A stretch of 64,000 bases of DNA, taken from NCBI RefSeq assembly GCF_000367365.1, contig NZ_BARF01000002.1:124001-188000 (forward strand), given 5' to 3'. Positions 26,717 to 34,695 of this stretch are shown one piece after another. Under the pieces are notes generated by a model that saw only the letters and a list, made by a program, of their open reading frames with translations, did not search any database and was not told where the DNA came from. The stretch comes from Streptomyces prunicolor NBRC 13075. GTDB taxonomy: Bacteria; Actinomycetota; Actinomycetes; Streptomycetales; Streptomycetaceae. The stretch's first letter is position 1, and every line of letters starts with the position of its first letter. Made by a program: the position numbers and the translations under genes.

Positions 26717-27453
26717 AGCTCGCCCTCCCGTGAACTCCGAGCGGTGGCCCAGGAGCGGCCGTTCGTCTCGTCCGGTGCCTCAAGAGCGGCGCTCCGGCCC
26801 AGTCGGTGAACGACGTCGGCCGCGTCCGCGACCGCTTGATCGTGGGTGACGACCAGCACCCCCCGCCCGTCGTCCGCCAGCTCCCGGAACAGGCCCAGCA
26901 ACAGGGCCTCGCTCTCGGTGTCCAGGTTTCCGGTGGGTTCGTCGGCCAGCAACAGGGGCGGGTCGTTCACCAGCGCCCGGGCCAGCGCCACGCGCTGTTG
27001 TTCGCCCCCGGACAGCTCGCTCGGCCGGTGCTCGCACCGCTCTCCCAGCCCCACACGCTCCAGCAGACCGCGCGCCCGGGCCTCCGCGTCCCGGCGCCTG
27101 CCGGTGAACGGAAGCAGGACGTTGCGCAGCGCGCTGTGCTGCGGCAGCAGGTTGTAGGACTGGAAGACGAACCCCAGACGCCGGCGCCGCAGGTCCGCGA
27201 GTGCGTTGTCCGACAGGCCGTGGGTGCCGTGGCCCTCCAGTTCCACCCGGCCGGTGTCGGGTTTCGTCAGCAGCCCGAGGATGTGCAGGAGGGTGGACTT
27301 ACCCGATCCCGAGTGTCCGACGAGCGCGGTGACACATCCCGGCGCGACTGCGAGATCGATGCCCTTGAGGACATCGACCCGCCGGCCGCGCAGCGTATAG
27401 GACTTGCCTACCCCACTCGCTGTCAGCAGTGTGTTCACGGAGGTTCTGCTCAC
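26713..27453 (-). CDS. MacB/LolD-type ABC transporter ATP-binding protein
   Basis: 246 residues. Walker [11 protein letters not shown]-loop [15 protein letters not shown], signature [15 protein letters not shown], Walker [16 protein letters not shown], switch His in [10 protein letters not shown]; the GNLD after Walker B marks the MacB/LolD/FtsE group. I start at GTG 27453 ([14 protein letters not shown]), 8 nt beyond the stop of the upstream secreted protein; GTG 27438 is an alternative. It forms the transporter with the overlapping permease. Expression is coupled to the secreted protein gene in front. Confidence 0.93.
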   Translation of the reverse strand: MSRTSVNTLLTASGVGKSYTLRGRRVDVLKGIDLAVAPGCVTALVGHSGSGKSTLLHILGLLTKPDTGRVELEGHGTHGLSDNALADLRRRRLGFVFQSYNLLPQHSALRNVLLPFTGRRRDAEARARGLLERVGLGERCEHRPSELSGGEQQRVALARALVNDPPLLLADEPTGNLDTESEALLLGLFRELADDGRGVLVVTHDQAVADAADVVHRLGRSAALEAPDETNGRSWATARSSREGEL

Positions 27454-27461
27454 TCTCTGTC

Positions 27462-29126
27462 TCAGGGGCCCTGCGAGGGCAGAGTTCCCAGCTTCCGGTC
27501 CAGTGCCTTGTCCAGCTCCCAGACCGCCCACGTCGTCTTGAGGTCGCAGCCCGGCTCGTCATCGGGTCGGTACAGGCCGGGAAGCCCTGGGCAGCCCCGG
27601 TGCGCCCGGAACTCACCGGCGAGTTGTCGCACCAGGGATGCGTCGGCACGGCCGCCGAGCAGCAGGTAGGCGCGGACGATCAGCGCGCGGTCGTAGACGC
27701 TCGCGCGGGATCCCGGATCGGCCGCCCATCGTCTGAGCACGTCCGCGGTCAGCCAGCCAGGTGTCCGATCGTCCTGGCCCGCCTGGTGCAGGCCGACGAC
27801 CAGCGTGGCGGCCGACTGCGCGCCCTCCAGGTCGGCGACGCTCCAGCGCGGGACGGAGGGAACCGGTGTCGGTACGCCGGACTCCGTGCAGTCCCATGTC
27901 GCGCGCTGCCAGGCCACCACGTTGTCCGCGGTGACCGTGGTCGGCACAGTCGCCGGATCCCGGCACAGCGCGGCCTCCTGACGGGAGAAGGACTTGCCGC
28001 CGGCGCTGTGCCTGAGTGAGGCCAGGTCCAGCCGCGCGGCCCCGTCGCGGGGCGCGTCCTGGGAGTCGGCCTGCTCCTCGACCGCGGCCAGGAGATGTCC
28101 GTCCCGCACCGTCCATCCGCCCACACTCCGCAGTCGCTGCACGAACAGCGACGCGTCGGGCGTGCCCAGGTAGGAGGACGGGTCCCGCACTGTCCCGTCC
28201 GGCATGCGCTCCTGCTCAAGACGGCGGGTGACCGACGAGAACTCCCCCGTGGAGCTCCCGGTGGCGCGCAGGATGTGCACCAGGCTGTAGAGCTGGTCGT
28301 AGTCGAGGCTTCCGGCGTCGTGGGACAGGACCTGCCGCCATGTCGTCCGGTCCACCCGCGGTTTTCTGCCGGCCGACTCCTGGAGCAGTACGTAGTTGTA
28401 CGTGTCCTCCAGCAGGTCGGCGCGTTCCTCGTCCGGCCGCTCGGTGAACCGGCTCGTGTCCGGAGCGGCCGGCGACGTCAGGGAAATGGGGACGGACCTG
28501 CCGAGCAGATGCAGGCAGCGGGCCAGGACCGCGGCCTCGTCCAGTTTCGGCCTGCCGTCCGCCAGCCGGTCCAGCCAGTCGGCGGTGGCCGCCTTGTCGG
28601 TGGCGGGAAGCTTCCCGAGAGTTCCGGTGGCTGCCTCCACCTCCAGCGCGGCCCAGGTGGCACCGAGGCGCCCTTGGTCGCTCTTCTCGCCGAGCGCGGG
28701 GTCCTCGTACCAGCCGCCGACGGTGCGCAGTTTCTCCACATCCTGTGTGTCGCGGCGCCCCAGCACCGCCACGACCCCGGCCCCGCGCAGCGGGACGAGC
28801 CAGTACCTCCCCCACAGCGCGGACGTCTTGAGCGCATCGGAGCGCAGCGCCGCGGCTGTGGTGGCTCCCACGGTGACCTTCGGCTGCGCGCCGGTCTCCG
28901 CCAGGATGCGCAGGGCGTAGGACTGGGCTTCGGTGCTGCCTCGCTCCTCCCTCAGGAAGGGGTGGTAGTAGAGGCCGTTGGTCTGGCTGACCAGGCTCTG
29001 GAAGTAGGCCGGTTCCCTGCTTTCCTGGCGGCTTCCCTGCGCGGTGCAGGACACGGCCGTCGTCAAGACGCAGGCCGCGGCGGCGGCCCACGCCGCTTTT
29101 CTCGCGACTCTCCTGGCGTGAAACAT
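27462..29126 (-). CDS. large secreted protein with helical repeats, in the cationic-protein/ABC operon
   Basis: 554 residues. Signal peptide or weak lipoprotein signal (AWAAAAACVLTTAVSC). The mature protein is rich in similar helical segments spaced roughly 45-60 residues apart, for example AQSYALRILAETG, GATWAALEVEAATG, LYSLVHILRATG, AATLVVGLHQAG, DRALIVRAYLLLGG and TTWAVWELDKAL. The pattern recalls the alpha/alpha toroid of prenyltransferase, squalene-cyclase and thioester proteins, but I see no catalytic DxDD or thioester motif. Five or more Cys, some in pairs near the C-terminus (GCPGLPG, GCDLKTT). Its function is unknown. It lies between a small cationic secreted protein and an ABC transporter, suggesting a helper, receptor or immunity role for that protein. 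Confidence 0.78.
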   Translation of the reverse strand: MFHARRVARKAAWAAAAACVLTTAVSCTAQGSRQESREPAYFQSLVSQTNGLYYHPFLREERGSTEAQSYALRILAETGAQPKVTVGATTAAALRSDALKTSALWGRYWLVPLRGAGVVAVLGRRDTQDVEKLRTVGGWYEDPALGEKSDQGRLGATWAALEVEAATGTLGKLPATDKAATADWLDRLADGRPKLDEAAVLARCLHLLGRSVPISLTSPAAPDTSRFTERPDEERADLLEDTYNYVLLQESAGRKPRVDRTTWRQVLSHDAGSLDYDQLYSLVHILRATGSSTGEFSSVTRRLEQERMPDGTVRDPSSYLGTPDASLFVQRLRSVGGWTVRDGHLLAAVEEQADSQDAPRDGAARLDLASLRHSAGGKSFSRQEAALCRDPATVPTTVTADNVVAWQRATWDCTESGVPTPVPSVPRWSVADLEGAQSAATLVVGLHQAGQDDRTPGWLTADVLRRWAADPGSRASVYDRALIVRAYLLLGGRADASLVRQLAGEFRAHRGCPGLPGLYRPDDEPGCDLKTTWAVWELDKALDRKLGTLPSQGP

Positions 29127-29153
29127 CCTCGTTCTCCCCCGTAAGAGAACTCT

Positions 29154-29176
29154 GCCCCCGCCGAGGAGGCGGGGGC
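29154..29176 (-). terminator. GC hairpin, probable attenuator between operon genes 1 and 2
   Basis: GCCCCCGCC and GGCGGGGGC form a perfect 9-bp stem around a 5-nt loop, 37 bp after the small secreted protein gene and before the larger secreted protein gene. There is no T-tract. A partial terminator here would keep the first product more abundant than the downstream proteins. Confidence 0.6.
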
Positions 29177-29212
29177 TGAGACGTTCAGGTGGTGCGCGAC
29201 ATCAGGCGCGGA

Positions 29213-29710
29213 TCAGGCGGCGCCCGCGGTGACGCACTTCTCCGTGAACTTGATGCGGCTGGTGATCTGGGCCGAGCCACAGGACTTCGTCGAGACGTAC
29301 ACGGTCAGCCGACTGGGCCTCATCTGCCCGTAGGTGTCCGCGATCCACTTGTGGCCGCCGTAGTTCTTCCAGCGGACCGTTCCCTGCGACTTGCTGTTCA
29401 TCTTCAGCGACGCCTCGGGGTTCTTCGAGATCTTGATGGAGACGCTGACGCCGTGAGCGGTCAGGATGGCCCGGTTCTGGACCCACTGAGCGCTGTCGTG
29501 CTTCGTGCCCTTGTAGACCTTGGTGGACGCCTTCCAGTCGCAGGCCGTGGCGTACGAGCTGCAGTGCCAGGCGTTCACCTGCATCTTGTGACCCGGGATG
29601 CCCCAGGTACCCGAAGACGACGTGGCGTGCGCCGGCGCTGCCGCGAACAGCAGCGCCCCGGCGGCTATCGCAGCGGCACCACCAGACGCGAAGCGCGAGA
29701 GATTACGCAT
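29213..29710 (-). CDS. small cationic secreted protein (first gene of accessory operon)
   Basis: 165 residues. A clear Sec signal peptide (RFASGGAAAIAAGALLFAAAPAHA) leaves a mature protein of about 135 residues with roughly 19 Lys/Arg against 5 Asp/Glu, many Trp, Tyr and Ser, and four Cys (in NAWHC, ATACDW, TKSCGS and TEKCVT) that could form two disulfides. No domain is recognised. The opening GTWGIPGHKMQVNAW and the strand-rich remainder suggest a small beta protein. A strong Shine-Dalgarno (GGGGAGAAACC) precedes the ATG. GC content is visibly below neighbouring genes. Followed by an attenuator-like hairpin, a secreted helper-like protein, an ABC transporter and a lipoprotein, it is laid out like the structural gene of a secreted bacteriocin or signal, which remains an inference. 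Confidence 0.8.
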   Translation of the reverse strand: MRNLSRFASGGAAAIAAGALLFAAAPAHATSSSGTWGIPGHKMQVNAWHCSSYATACDWKASTKVYKGTKHDSAQWVQNRAILTAHGVSVSIKISKNPEASLKMNSKSQGTVRWKNYGGHKWIADTYGQMRPSRLTVYVSTKSCGSAQITSRIKFTEKCVTAGAA

Positions 29711-29924
29711 GGTTTCTCCCCGTAGAAGTGGAAACGCTTCCTTGACCGTGCGTCCGGTCCCGTCCGGTACCTGAGACGGCATCCGTACGCGCGTTCCACT
29801 GATTTCTACGGCTCTGGCCCCACCGGCCACCATCGCACCTTCGGGCATCCTGCCCTTCAGGGCTGCCTCAGGGCCCCTTCGAACAGCCTCGGAACACCGG
29901 CCCCAGAAGCTCGGGAGCAGCAGG

Positions 29925-30404
29925 TCAGCCCTGCTTCGCGCACGCCTTCTGCTTGGCCAGCCCCGACACGATCCCGGACATCTCACCGATGACGGCGTCC
30001 TTGTCCTTGATCCGCTCCGACATGGTGACCTCGGCCGCGGGGCTGCGCCCGTACGACAGAACCGTCTTCACCCCGCCGTGGGTCTTCTTGTCGTTCACGA
30101 CCCAGCCGACCCCCTTCACCGACGTGCACGCGGCCGACTCCGGGACGTCCGAGATGTTCCCGCAGCGGAGAATCACATCGCCGTCCCCCCACACGGCCGT
30201 GCCCTTCTGGTCGGAGTCGGTGCGCCCGTGGCCGGCCAGTTTCTGCGGCGCCTTGCTCACCAGACCGGAGCAGCCGGCACTGTTGCCCCCCGGAGCTCCC
30301 GACACGTTGTAGGAACGCGAGGAGGTCCCGCACGCCGCGAGAGCGGCGGCACACACGGTGATCACACCGATCTGTGCCAGACGCCGGACAGAGGTCATCC
30401 CCAT
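29925..30404 (-). CDS. DUF3515-like lipoprotein
   Basis: 159 residues. Lipobox ALAAC after a short signal. The mature part has NSAGCSGLVSKAPQKLAG, then AVWGDGDVILRCG, the hallmark strand of DUF3515 proteins, with four Cys likely paired outside the cell (C-x-G, RCG, AACT and KACA). The C-terminal helix follows. Function of the family is unknown. Start at ATG 30404 is supported by AAGGGA 7 nt upstream. It is the third gene of the DUF2975-Xre operon (50-bp gap), and the DUF3515 gene of streptomycetes is normally elsewhere, so this could be an accessory paralogue. Confidence 0.82.
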   Translation of the reverse strand: MGMTSVRRLAQIGVITVCAAALAACGTSSRSYNVSGAPGGNSAGCSGLVSKAPQKLAGHGRTDSDQKGTAVWGDGDVILRCGNISDVPESAACTSVKGVGWVVNDKKTHGGVKTVLSYGRSPAAEVTMSERIKDKDAVIGEMSGIVSGLAKQKACAKQG

Positions 30405-30454
30405 GAGTAATCCCTTGTCTAGATGGTGGAGTTGTGGGCCTTCGTCGGCCTGGG

Positions 30455-30679
30455 TCAGTCCTCGCGGACGCTGAGCAGGTCGCCGGGCTGGCAGTTCAGT
30501 TCGCGGCAGATCGCGGTGAGGGTGGAGAAGCGGATCGCCTTCGCCCGGTCGTTCTTCAGGACGGAGAGGTTGACCACCGTCACCTCGACCTTGGCCGCCA
30601 GTTCGGACAGGGTCATGCCGCGCTCGGCCAGGAGCCGGTCCAGGTGGACCTTGACCCGGTGTTCCTCGTCCGGCGGCAT
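30455..30679 (-). CDS. small Xre/YozG-type helix-turn-helix regulator
   Basis: 74 residues, a bare DNA-binding domain: LDRLLAERGMTLSELAAKVE, the recognition helix in VTVVNLSVLKNDRAKAIRFS, and CRELNCQPGDLLSV. YozG-like proteins typically follow a DUF2975 membrane protein, as here; the start overlaps that gene's stop (shared base 30679). It is the obvious candidate to bind the 49-bp palindrome over the operon promoter, with the membrane protein as the sensor. Binding is inference. Confidence 0.93.
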   Translation of the reverse strand: MPPDEEHRVKVHLDRLLAERGMTLSELAAKVEVTVVNLSVLKNDRAKAIRFSTLTAICRELNCQPGDLLSVRED

Positions 30680-31299
30680 CAGACCAGCCCTTCGGTGTCG
30701 GCGCGGAGCTTCGTACCCCGCCGGAAGACCTCGCCCAGCGCCAGGATGAGGAAGGCGAGCAGGACGTACTCACCGGTGAAGGTGACCGAGAAGGGGACCT
30801 GATCGGCCATGGGAGTGCCGCTCACCAGTGCTTCCGTCGTGAGCGACGGCAGCACCGGGGAGAGGACGGCCTGCACCAGCACCGTGAGCCCTATGACGCT
30901 CAGCCGGCGGGCGTTCTTCGGTACGAAGACGTCCCCGTCCCGCAGCGTCCTGGTCATCTGGAGCAGGAGGATCAGGACGAGAAGCAGCAGCAGACTGCCG
31001 ACGACATCCGGCAGCGCGAGCAACAGGCGCTGGCCGAGGTCGGGGTGGGCGAGGACGAGGTCGGCCCGATGGGTGCCGGTGAGGGTCATGCCGTGGCCCG
31101 CCACCGCGTCGGTCACGGTGCCCGGTACCCGGGTCGCGGTCTCGGGCGTGACCTCGCGGGTGTCCACGGGATCGATGAGACCGGCCACCCCGAGAGCCGG
31201 GATCAGCACCCCGAAGACGGCGTCGAGCAGAGCGGCCAGGCCCAGAGCCGCCTCCAGCAGTCGGCTGTCGGTCCGGTTCCACCAGGACTTCGTACCCAC
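30679..31299 (-). CDS. DUF2975 membrane protein
   Basis: 206 residues with four hydrophobic segments (about 14-38, 92-115 with LLLLLVLILLLQM, 132-155, 172-192). An extracytoplasmic loop of about 50 residues lies between segments 1 and 2. DUF2975 proteins pair with YozG-type regulators in Gram-positive bacteria; the combination is thought to be a membrane-controlled regulator. Starts at GTG 31299 with a strong Shine-Dalgarno (AGGGGG, 6 nt). First gene of an operon read from the palindromic promoter. Confidence 0.88.
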   Translation of the reverse strand: MGTKSWWNRTDSRLLEAALGLAALLDAVFGVLIPALGVAGLIDPVDTREVTPETATRVPGTVTDAVAGHGMTLTGTHRADLVLAHPDLGQRLLLALPDVVGSLLLLLVLILLLQMTRTLRDGDVFVPKNARRLSVIGLTVLVQAVLSPVLPSLTTEALVSGTPMADQVPFSVTFTGEYVLLAFLILALGEVFRRGTKLRADTEGLV

Positions 31300-31317
31300 G
31301 GTTCCCCCTGTCGCACG

Positions 31318-31366
31318 CAGCGTGCATATCGCTTATCGATAGTATCGATAAGCGATATGCACGCTG
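31318..31366. repeat. 49-bp palindrome over the DUF2975 promoter (operator candidate)
   Basis: Two perfect 24-nt arms (31318-31341 and 31343-31366) around one central base. The inner part contains TATCGATA twice, and the outer part continues through AAGCGATATGCACGCTG. Such length without a single mismatch is exceptional for chance in GC-rich DNA. It covers the -10 and start-point region of the minus-strand promoter, so it is most simply a repressor operator, and the RNA copy could also fold. Confidence 0.92.
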
Positions 31367-31370
31367 TCAA
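31341..31370 (-). promoter_or_regulatory. sigma-70/HrdB-type promoter of the DUF2975 operon
   Basis: On the minus strand TTGACA (complement of 31365-31370) is followed after 18 nt by GATACT (complement of 31341-31346). The -35 is a full consensus match, rare in Streptomyces. The transcript would start inside the palindrome about 35 nt upstream of the GTG. Confidence 0.75.
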
Positions 31371-31518
31371 GCCCGGGGTGTGGCGGCGGACGAGGCGGGT
31401 GCCGCGCGGACGACTCCGTCAGAACGGAGCGCCCGCGGCAACCGCCTCACCGCCGCACGCGAGGCCCCCGCGGCCTCGCGTGAGAAGAACCCCCGGACAG
31501 GGCGGGCGACCGAGATCC

Positions 31519-31824
31519 TCAGAGCCCCTCGGCGAGGCTGCCGTGATGGGCGTAGGCAAAGAGGGCCGCCTCCGTACGGCCGGTCACTTTGATCTTGACC
31601 ATGAGGTTGGTCAGGTGTGCCTTGACGGTGCGTTCGGCTATGCCCAGTTGGCGGCTGATCTCGCGATTGTCCGCGGCGTGACTGAGCAGTACGAGAACTT
31701 GGCGTTCTCGGGGGGTGAGCGAGGGGATGGCATGAGGGTCCCCTGGAGCTGACGGAGTGGCCGGGGTGGAGCTCGAGTCCCCTTGTGGCCTCGGTACCTG
31801 ATCGTCCTTCGCGAGGTAAGTCAA
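31519..31824 (-). CDS. stand-alone LuxR/GerE-type helix-turn-helix protein
   Basis: 101 residues. A 35-residue polar lead is followed by a complete GerE DNA-binding domain: LTPRERQVLVLLSHAADNRE, then ISRQLGIAERTVKAHLTNLM and VKIKVTGRTEAALFAY. There is no receiver domain, so activity is not controlled by phosphorylation in cis. It could be a remnant of a NarL-type regulator or a genuine small regulator. It faces away from the DUF2975 operon and no kinase gene is adjacent. The region downstream on the minus strand contains the palindrome. Confidence 0.85.
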   Translation of the reverse strand: MTYLAKDDQVPRPQGDSSSTPATPSAPGDPHAIPSLTPRERQVLVLLSHAADNREISRQLGIAERTVKAHLTNLMVKIKVTGRTEAALFAYAHHGSLAEGL

Positions 31825-32337
31825 AGCGATGTTCTCCCCGTTGATCTCTGTGTGACCGCCTCAGCCGGTGTCCCCTTGAACCTCCTTACGCTGCTTGCAT
31901 GCCGGAGTTCCGGTACTGGGCGGCGGTTGTGGTGGCACCGTGATCCGATCGGTCGGGTCGACGGTGTCGCAGATCTGCACTTCCCGCAGGGCGCACCTCC
32001 CTTCCGCTACGGCCGATAAGGGCCGTTTGGGCGGCGGCCGTCGAGGTCCGTCACCCACGCCCGGAGACGCGTCACAGCGAGAAGGAGTCAGTAGACGATG
32101 GACGTTACCTAAAGTAAAGGGAGTTGAGGCATTTTTGAGTTTGCATCGCACCGGGCGGGTGGTGACGGCGCCGACCCCGTCACCCTGGTACAGACCGGAG
32201 TCCGGTTCGTTCAGGGCGAGTTCACCGAACGCCGCAGGTCCGGCGCCACCGAAGGTGCCGGTGGCTCCGGTCCGCCTCCGGAGCATTTGCGACCGTTTAC
32301 TATTGCACAGAAAAGTCGGCTCCAGCGACCCGGACCA
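31825..32337. other. gene-free stretch upstream of the LuxR gene
   Basis: About 510 bp. Competing frames on both strands have irregular codon use and no family signature. The middle (32098-32150) is unusually AT-rich, with TAAAGTAAAG and a T-run, and could hold the LuxR promoter. I see nothing else. Confidence 0.4.
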
Positions 32338-32445
32338 TTCGAGAACGGCACCCCTGAGCAGTCGGTTCACGCCATTCGCGGGCAGGTCGAGGAGCCTGCG
32401 CGGCGATCGGCAGGGACATGGCAACTGTCAACATGATCCTGCCCG
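32338..32445 (+). pseudogene. inverted remnant of LLM/F420 oxidoreductase gene
   Basis: The plus strand reads [18 protein letters not shown], then after a frame break CAAIGRDMATVNMIL. These match residues about 200-232 of the intact oxidoreductase at 23447-24349 ([36 protein letters not shown]). DNA identity is about 95% over two blocks of 54 and 29 bp, divided by a 10-nt deletion; a 1-nt deletion precedes the first block. The intact gene is on the minus strand, so the fragment is inverted relative to it. Confidence 0.85.
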
Positions 32446-32594
32446 GATCGCCAGGGAAGCGTCCGCCCGGCTCGGCCGAATCGGCACCGCGGCTCGGCCG
32501 GGACCGTGGAGCACACCGCCCTGGCAGAGGCGGTAACCACTCACCTGTGCACTCTCCCGCACAGCCGTGCAGGCATATGCGGGAGAATGGCCCG

Positions 32595-33464
32595 GTGACC
32601 TCAGCGACTCGACAGCCCGAGACCCCGGCCGCCGCCGTCCCGCCACGGCTGATCGCCACCGACCTGGACGGCACTCTGCTGCGCGACGACAAAACGGTGT
32701 CCCCCCGCACGGTGGCGGCCCTGGCCGCGGCCGAGGAGGCGGGTATCGAGGTCTTCTTCGTCACCGGCCGCCCCGCCCGCTGGATGGATGTCGTCAGCGA
32801 CCATGTCCACGGCCACGGCCTGGCGATCTGCGGCAACGGCGCCGCCGTGGTCGACCTGCACGGCGGCCCCGGCGCCCACCGCTTCGTGAAGGTCCGCGAG
32901 CTGGCCCGGGAGAACGCCCTCGACGCCGTACGGCTGGTGCGCGAGGCGGCGCCCGGGACGGTGTACGCGATCGAGCAGACGTACGGCTTCTACCAGGAGC
33001 CGGCGTATCCGAAGCTGCACATGGAGATACCGGACACCCTCGCCCCCGCCGAGAAGCTCCTGGCGCCGGACGCCCTGGGGGCCGACGAGCCGGTGCTGAA
33101 GATCCTCGCGTTCCACGCCGAGCTGGACCCGGACGTCTTCCTGAACGTCGCCCGCCTCGCCCTCGGCGACCACGCGAACGTCACACGCTCCAGCCCCAGC
33201 GCCCTGCTGGAGATCAGCGGGCCCGGCGTCTCCAAGGCCAGCACGCTCGCCCTGTGCTGTGCGGAGCGCGGTATCGCTCCCGAGGAGGTCGTCGCCTTCG
33301 GGGACATGCCGAACGACGTCGAGATGCTCACCTGGGCGGGACAGTCGTACGCGATGGGCAACGCGCACCCCGACGTGCTCGCCGCGGCCTCCGGGCGGAC
33401 CGTCGACAACAACGAGGACGGGGTGGCGGTCGTGATCGAGCGGATGTTGGCGGAGCGGCAGTAA
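32595..33464 (+). CDS. Cof-type HAD family hydrolase
   Basis: 289 residues. Motif [14 protein letters not shown], motif II Thr in FFVTGRPARW, Lys in PGVSKASTLALC, and motif IV GDMPNDVEMLTW; the cap is type IIB. It is a paralogue of the 12324-13142 protein and shares [12 protein letters not shown]. Substrates of the family include sugar phosphates and phosphorylated cofactors. GTG at 32595 has GGGAG 9 nt upstream; ATG at 32577 is a less likely start. Confidence 0.9.
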   Translation: MTSATRQPETPAAAVPPRLIATDLDGTLLRDDKTVSPRTVAALAAAEEAGIEVFFVTGRPARWMDVVSDHVHGHGLAICGNGAAVVDLHGGPGAHRFVKVRELARENALDAVRLVREAAPGTVYAIEQTYGFYQEPAYPKLHMEIPDTLAPAEKLLAPDALGADEPVLKILAFHAELDPDVFLNVARLALGDHANVTRSSPSALLEISGPGVSKASTLALCCAERGIAPEEVVAFGDMPNDVEMLTWAGQSYAMGNAHPDVLAAASGRTVDNNEDGVAVVIERMLAERQ

Positions 33465-33541
33465 CGGCGGCCAGCAGCATCGGCGGCCGGTGGTAACGGG
33501 CGTCGGCCTGGCGCGTGCCCCTTACGCGAGCGGCACGTGCC

Positions 33542-34582
33542 CTAGCCGACGGAGACTCCCCGCTGTGCAAGCCAAGGCAGCGGATCGACCGCCGATCCCA
33601 TGTCCGGGGTGACCCGTACCTCGAAGTGCAGGTGTGGGCCGGTGGAGTTGCCGGTCGTGCCGGACTGGGCGATCCACTGGCCGGTGGTCACGCGGTCCCC
33701 CTGGTCGACGGTGACGGCGGCGAGGTGGGCGTACTGCGTGTAGTAGCCGCCCGGGTGCTCGATGACGATCTCGATGCCGAAGGCGCCGCCGCAGGACACC
33801 CGTACCACCCGGCCCGCCCCGGCCGCCCGCACCGGCGTGCCGATGGGCACCGCGAAGTCCTGGCCGGTGTGCCGGTTCGCCCAGCGGGAGCCGCCGCTGC
33901 CGAAGCCCGCGGACAGGTCGACGGGCTCCACCGGCGCGACCCACGGGGCGGTGACCCGGTCCGGCGGCTGGTCGAGGCGGACCGCGCCCCGGCAACTGCC
34001 CGCCGCGACCGAGGCGTCCGCCTGGCCCTGCAACTGGCCGCGCGCCTCGTCGAGTCTGCGCTGAATGCCCTGCTTCAGCTCGGCGAGTTCGGCGTTCCGC
34101 TTCTCCAGCGTCCGCCACGCCGACGCGGCCTTCGCCTCGTCACCGGCGAGCCGTACCTCGGCCCGGTGACTCCTGCCGATCGCGTTGCCGACGGCCAGAT
34201 CCGCCTGGGAGAAGACATGCTGATCGCGCATCAGGTCCTCGGGGCTGTCCGCGAGGATGATCCGGGCCGCCATCGGGATACCGCCGCCGCTGCGGTACTG
34301 GGCGCGGGCGATCCGGCCCAGGTCCTCGTGCAGCCGTGCGATCTCCCGCCGTTCGCCATCCAGTTGGGCCTCGACCTGCTGGGCGCGGGCCCGTTGCGCG
34401 TCGGCCTCCCGCCGCCCGGCCTCGTACCGCTGGGTCGCCAGGGCCGCGTCCTGGTACAGCCGCGCCACCTGCGCGCTAATGCCCGCGGCGGGCTGATCGT
34501 CGTCACCGGGGCGGGCCGCCAGAACGGCGAGCGCGCACAGCAACACCGGAACGAGCAGTGGACGACGGCGAGATGAGCGCAT
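33542..34582 (-). CDS. secreted M23 family (LytM) peptidoglycan endopeptidase
   Basis: 346 residues. Signal peptide (RRRPLLVPVLLCALAVLAA), then a long coiled coil (about 35-200; VARLYQDAALATQRYEAGRR, QVEAQLDGERREIARLHEDL), then the LytM domain with HTGQDFAVPIG supplying His and Asp zinc ligands and GPHLHFEVR supplying the HxH pair. Glycyl or stem-peptide cross-bridges are the usual target. The coiled coil resembles NlpD/EnvC or RipA-type regulatory segments, so activity may depend on a membrane partner. Length is usual for the Streptomyces group. Confidence 0.93.
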   Translation of the reverse strand: MRSSRRRPLLVPVLLCALAVLAARPGDDDQPAAGISAQVARLYQDAALATQRYEAGRREADAQRARAQQVEAQLDGERREIARLHEDLGRIARAQYRSGGGIPMAARIILADSPEDLMRDQHVFSQADLAVGNAIGRSHRAEVRLAGDEAKAASAWRTLEKRNAELAELKQGIQRRLDEARGQLQGQADASVAAGSCRGAVRLDQPPDRVTAPWVAPVEPVDLSAGFGSGGSRWANRHTGQDFAVPIGTPVRAAGAGRVVRVSCGGAFGIEIVIEHPGGYYTQYAHLAAVTVDQGDRVTTGQWIAQSGTTGNSTGPHLHFEVRVTPDMGSAVDPLPWLAQRGVSVG

Positions 34583-34695
34583 GTCAGCGATCGTGACCCG
34601 CGCGCGGGACGAAGGCCCTGTTCAAGTCGTACGCATGGGGGACGCGCTGCTGCGAACGGCTCAGCGGAGGGCCGTGCTGACCGGTTCAGTGGGGC

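Noticed and set aside
29774..29810. ECF-sigma-type promoter (GGAAC ... CGTC) for the cationic protein gene
   Set aside because: On the minus strand GGAAC and CGTC are separated by only 14 nt, shorter than the usual spacing; not strong enough to list.
31861..32536. open frames of about 190-210 codons on both strands upstream of the HAD gene
   Set aside because: They overlap the oxidoreductase remnant and share only its shadow sequence; codon use is not that of a Streptomyces gene.
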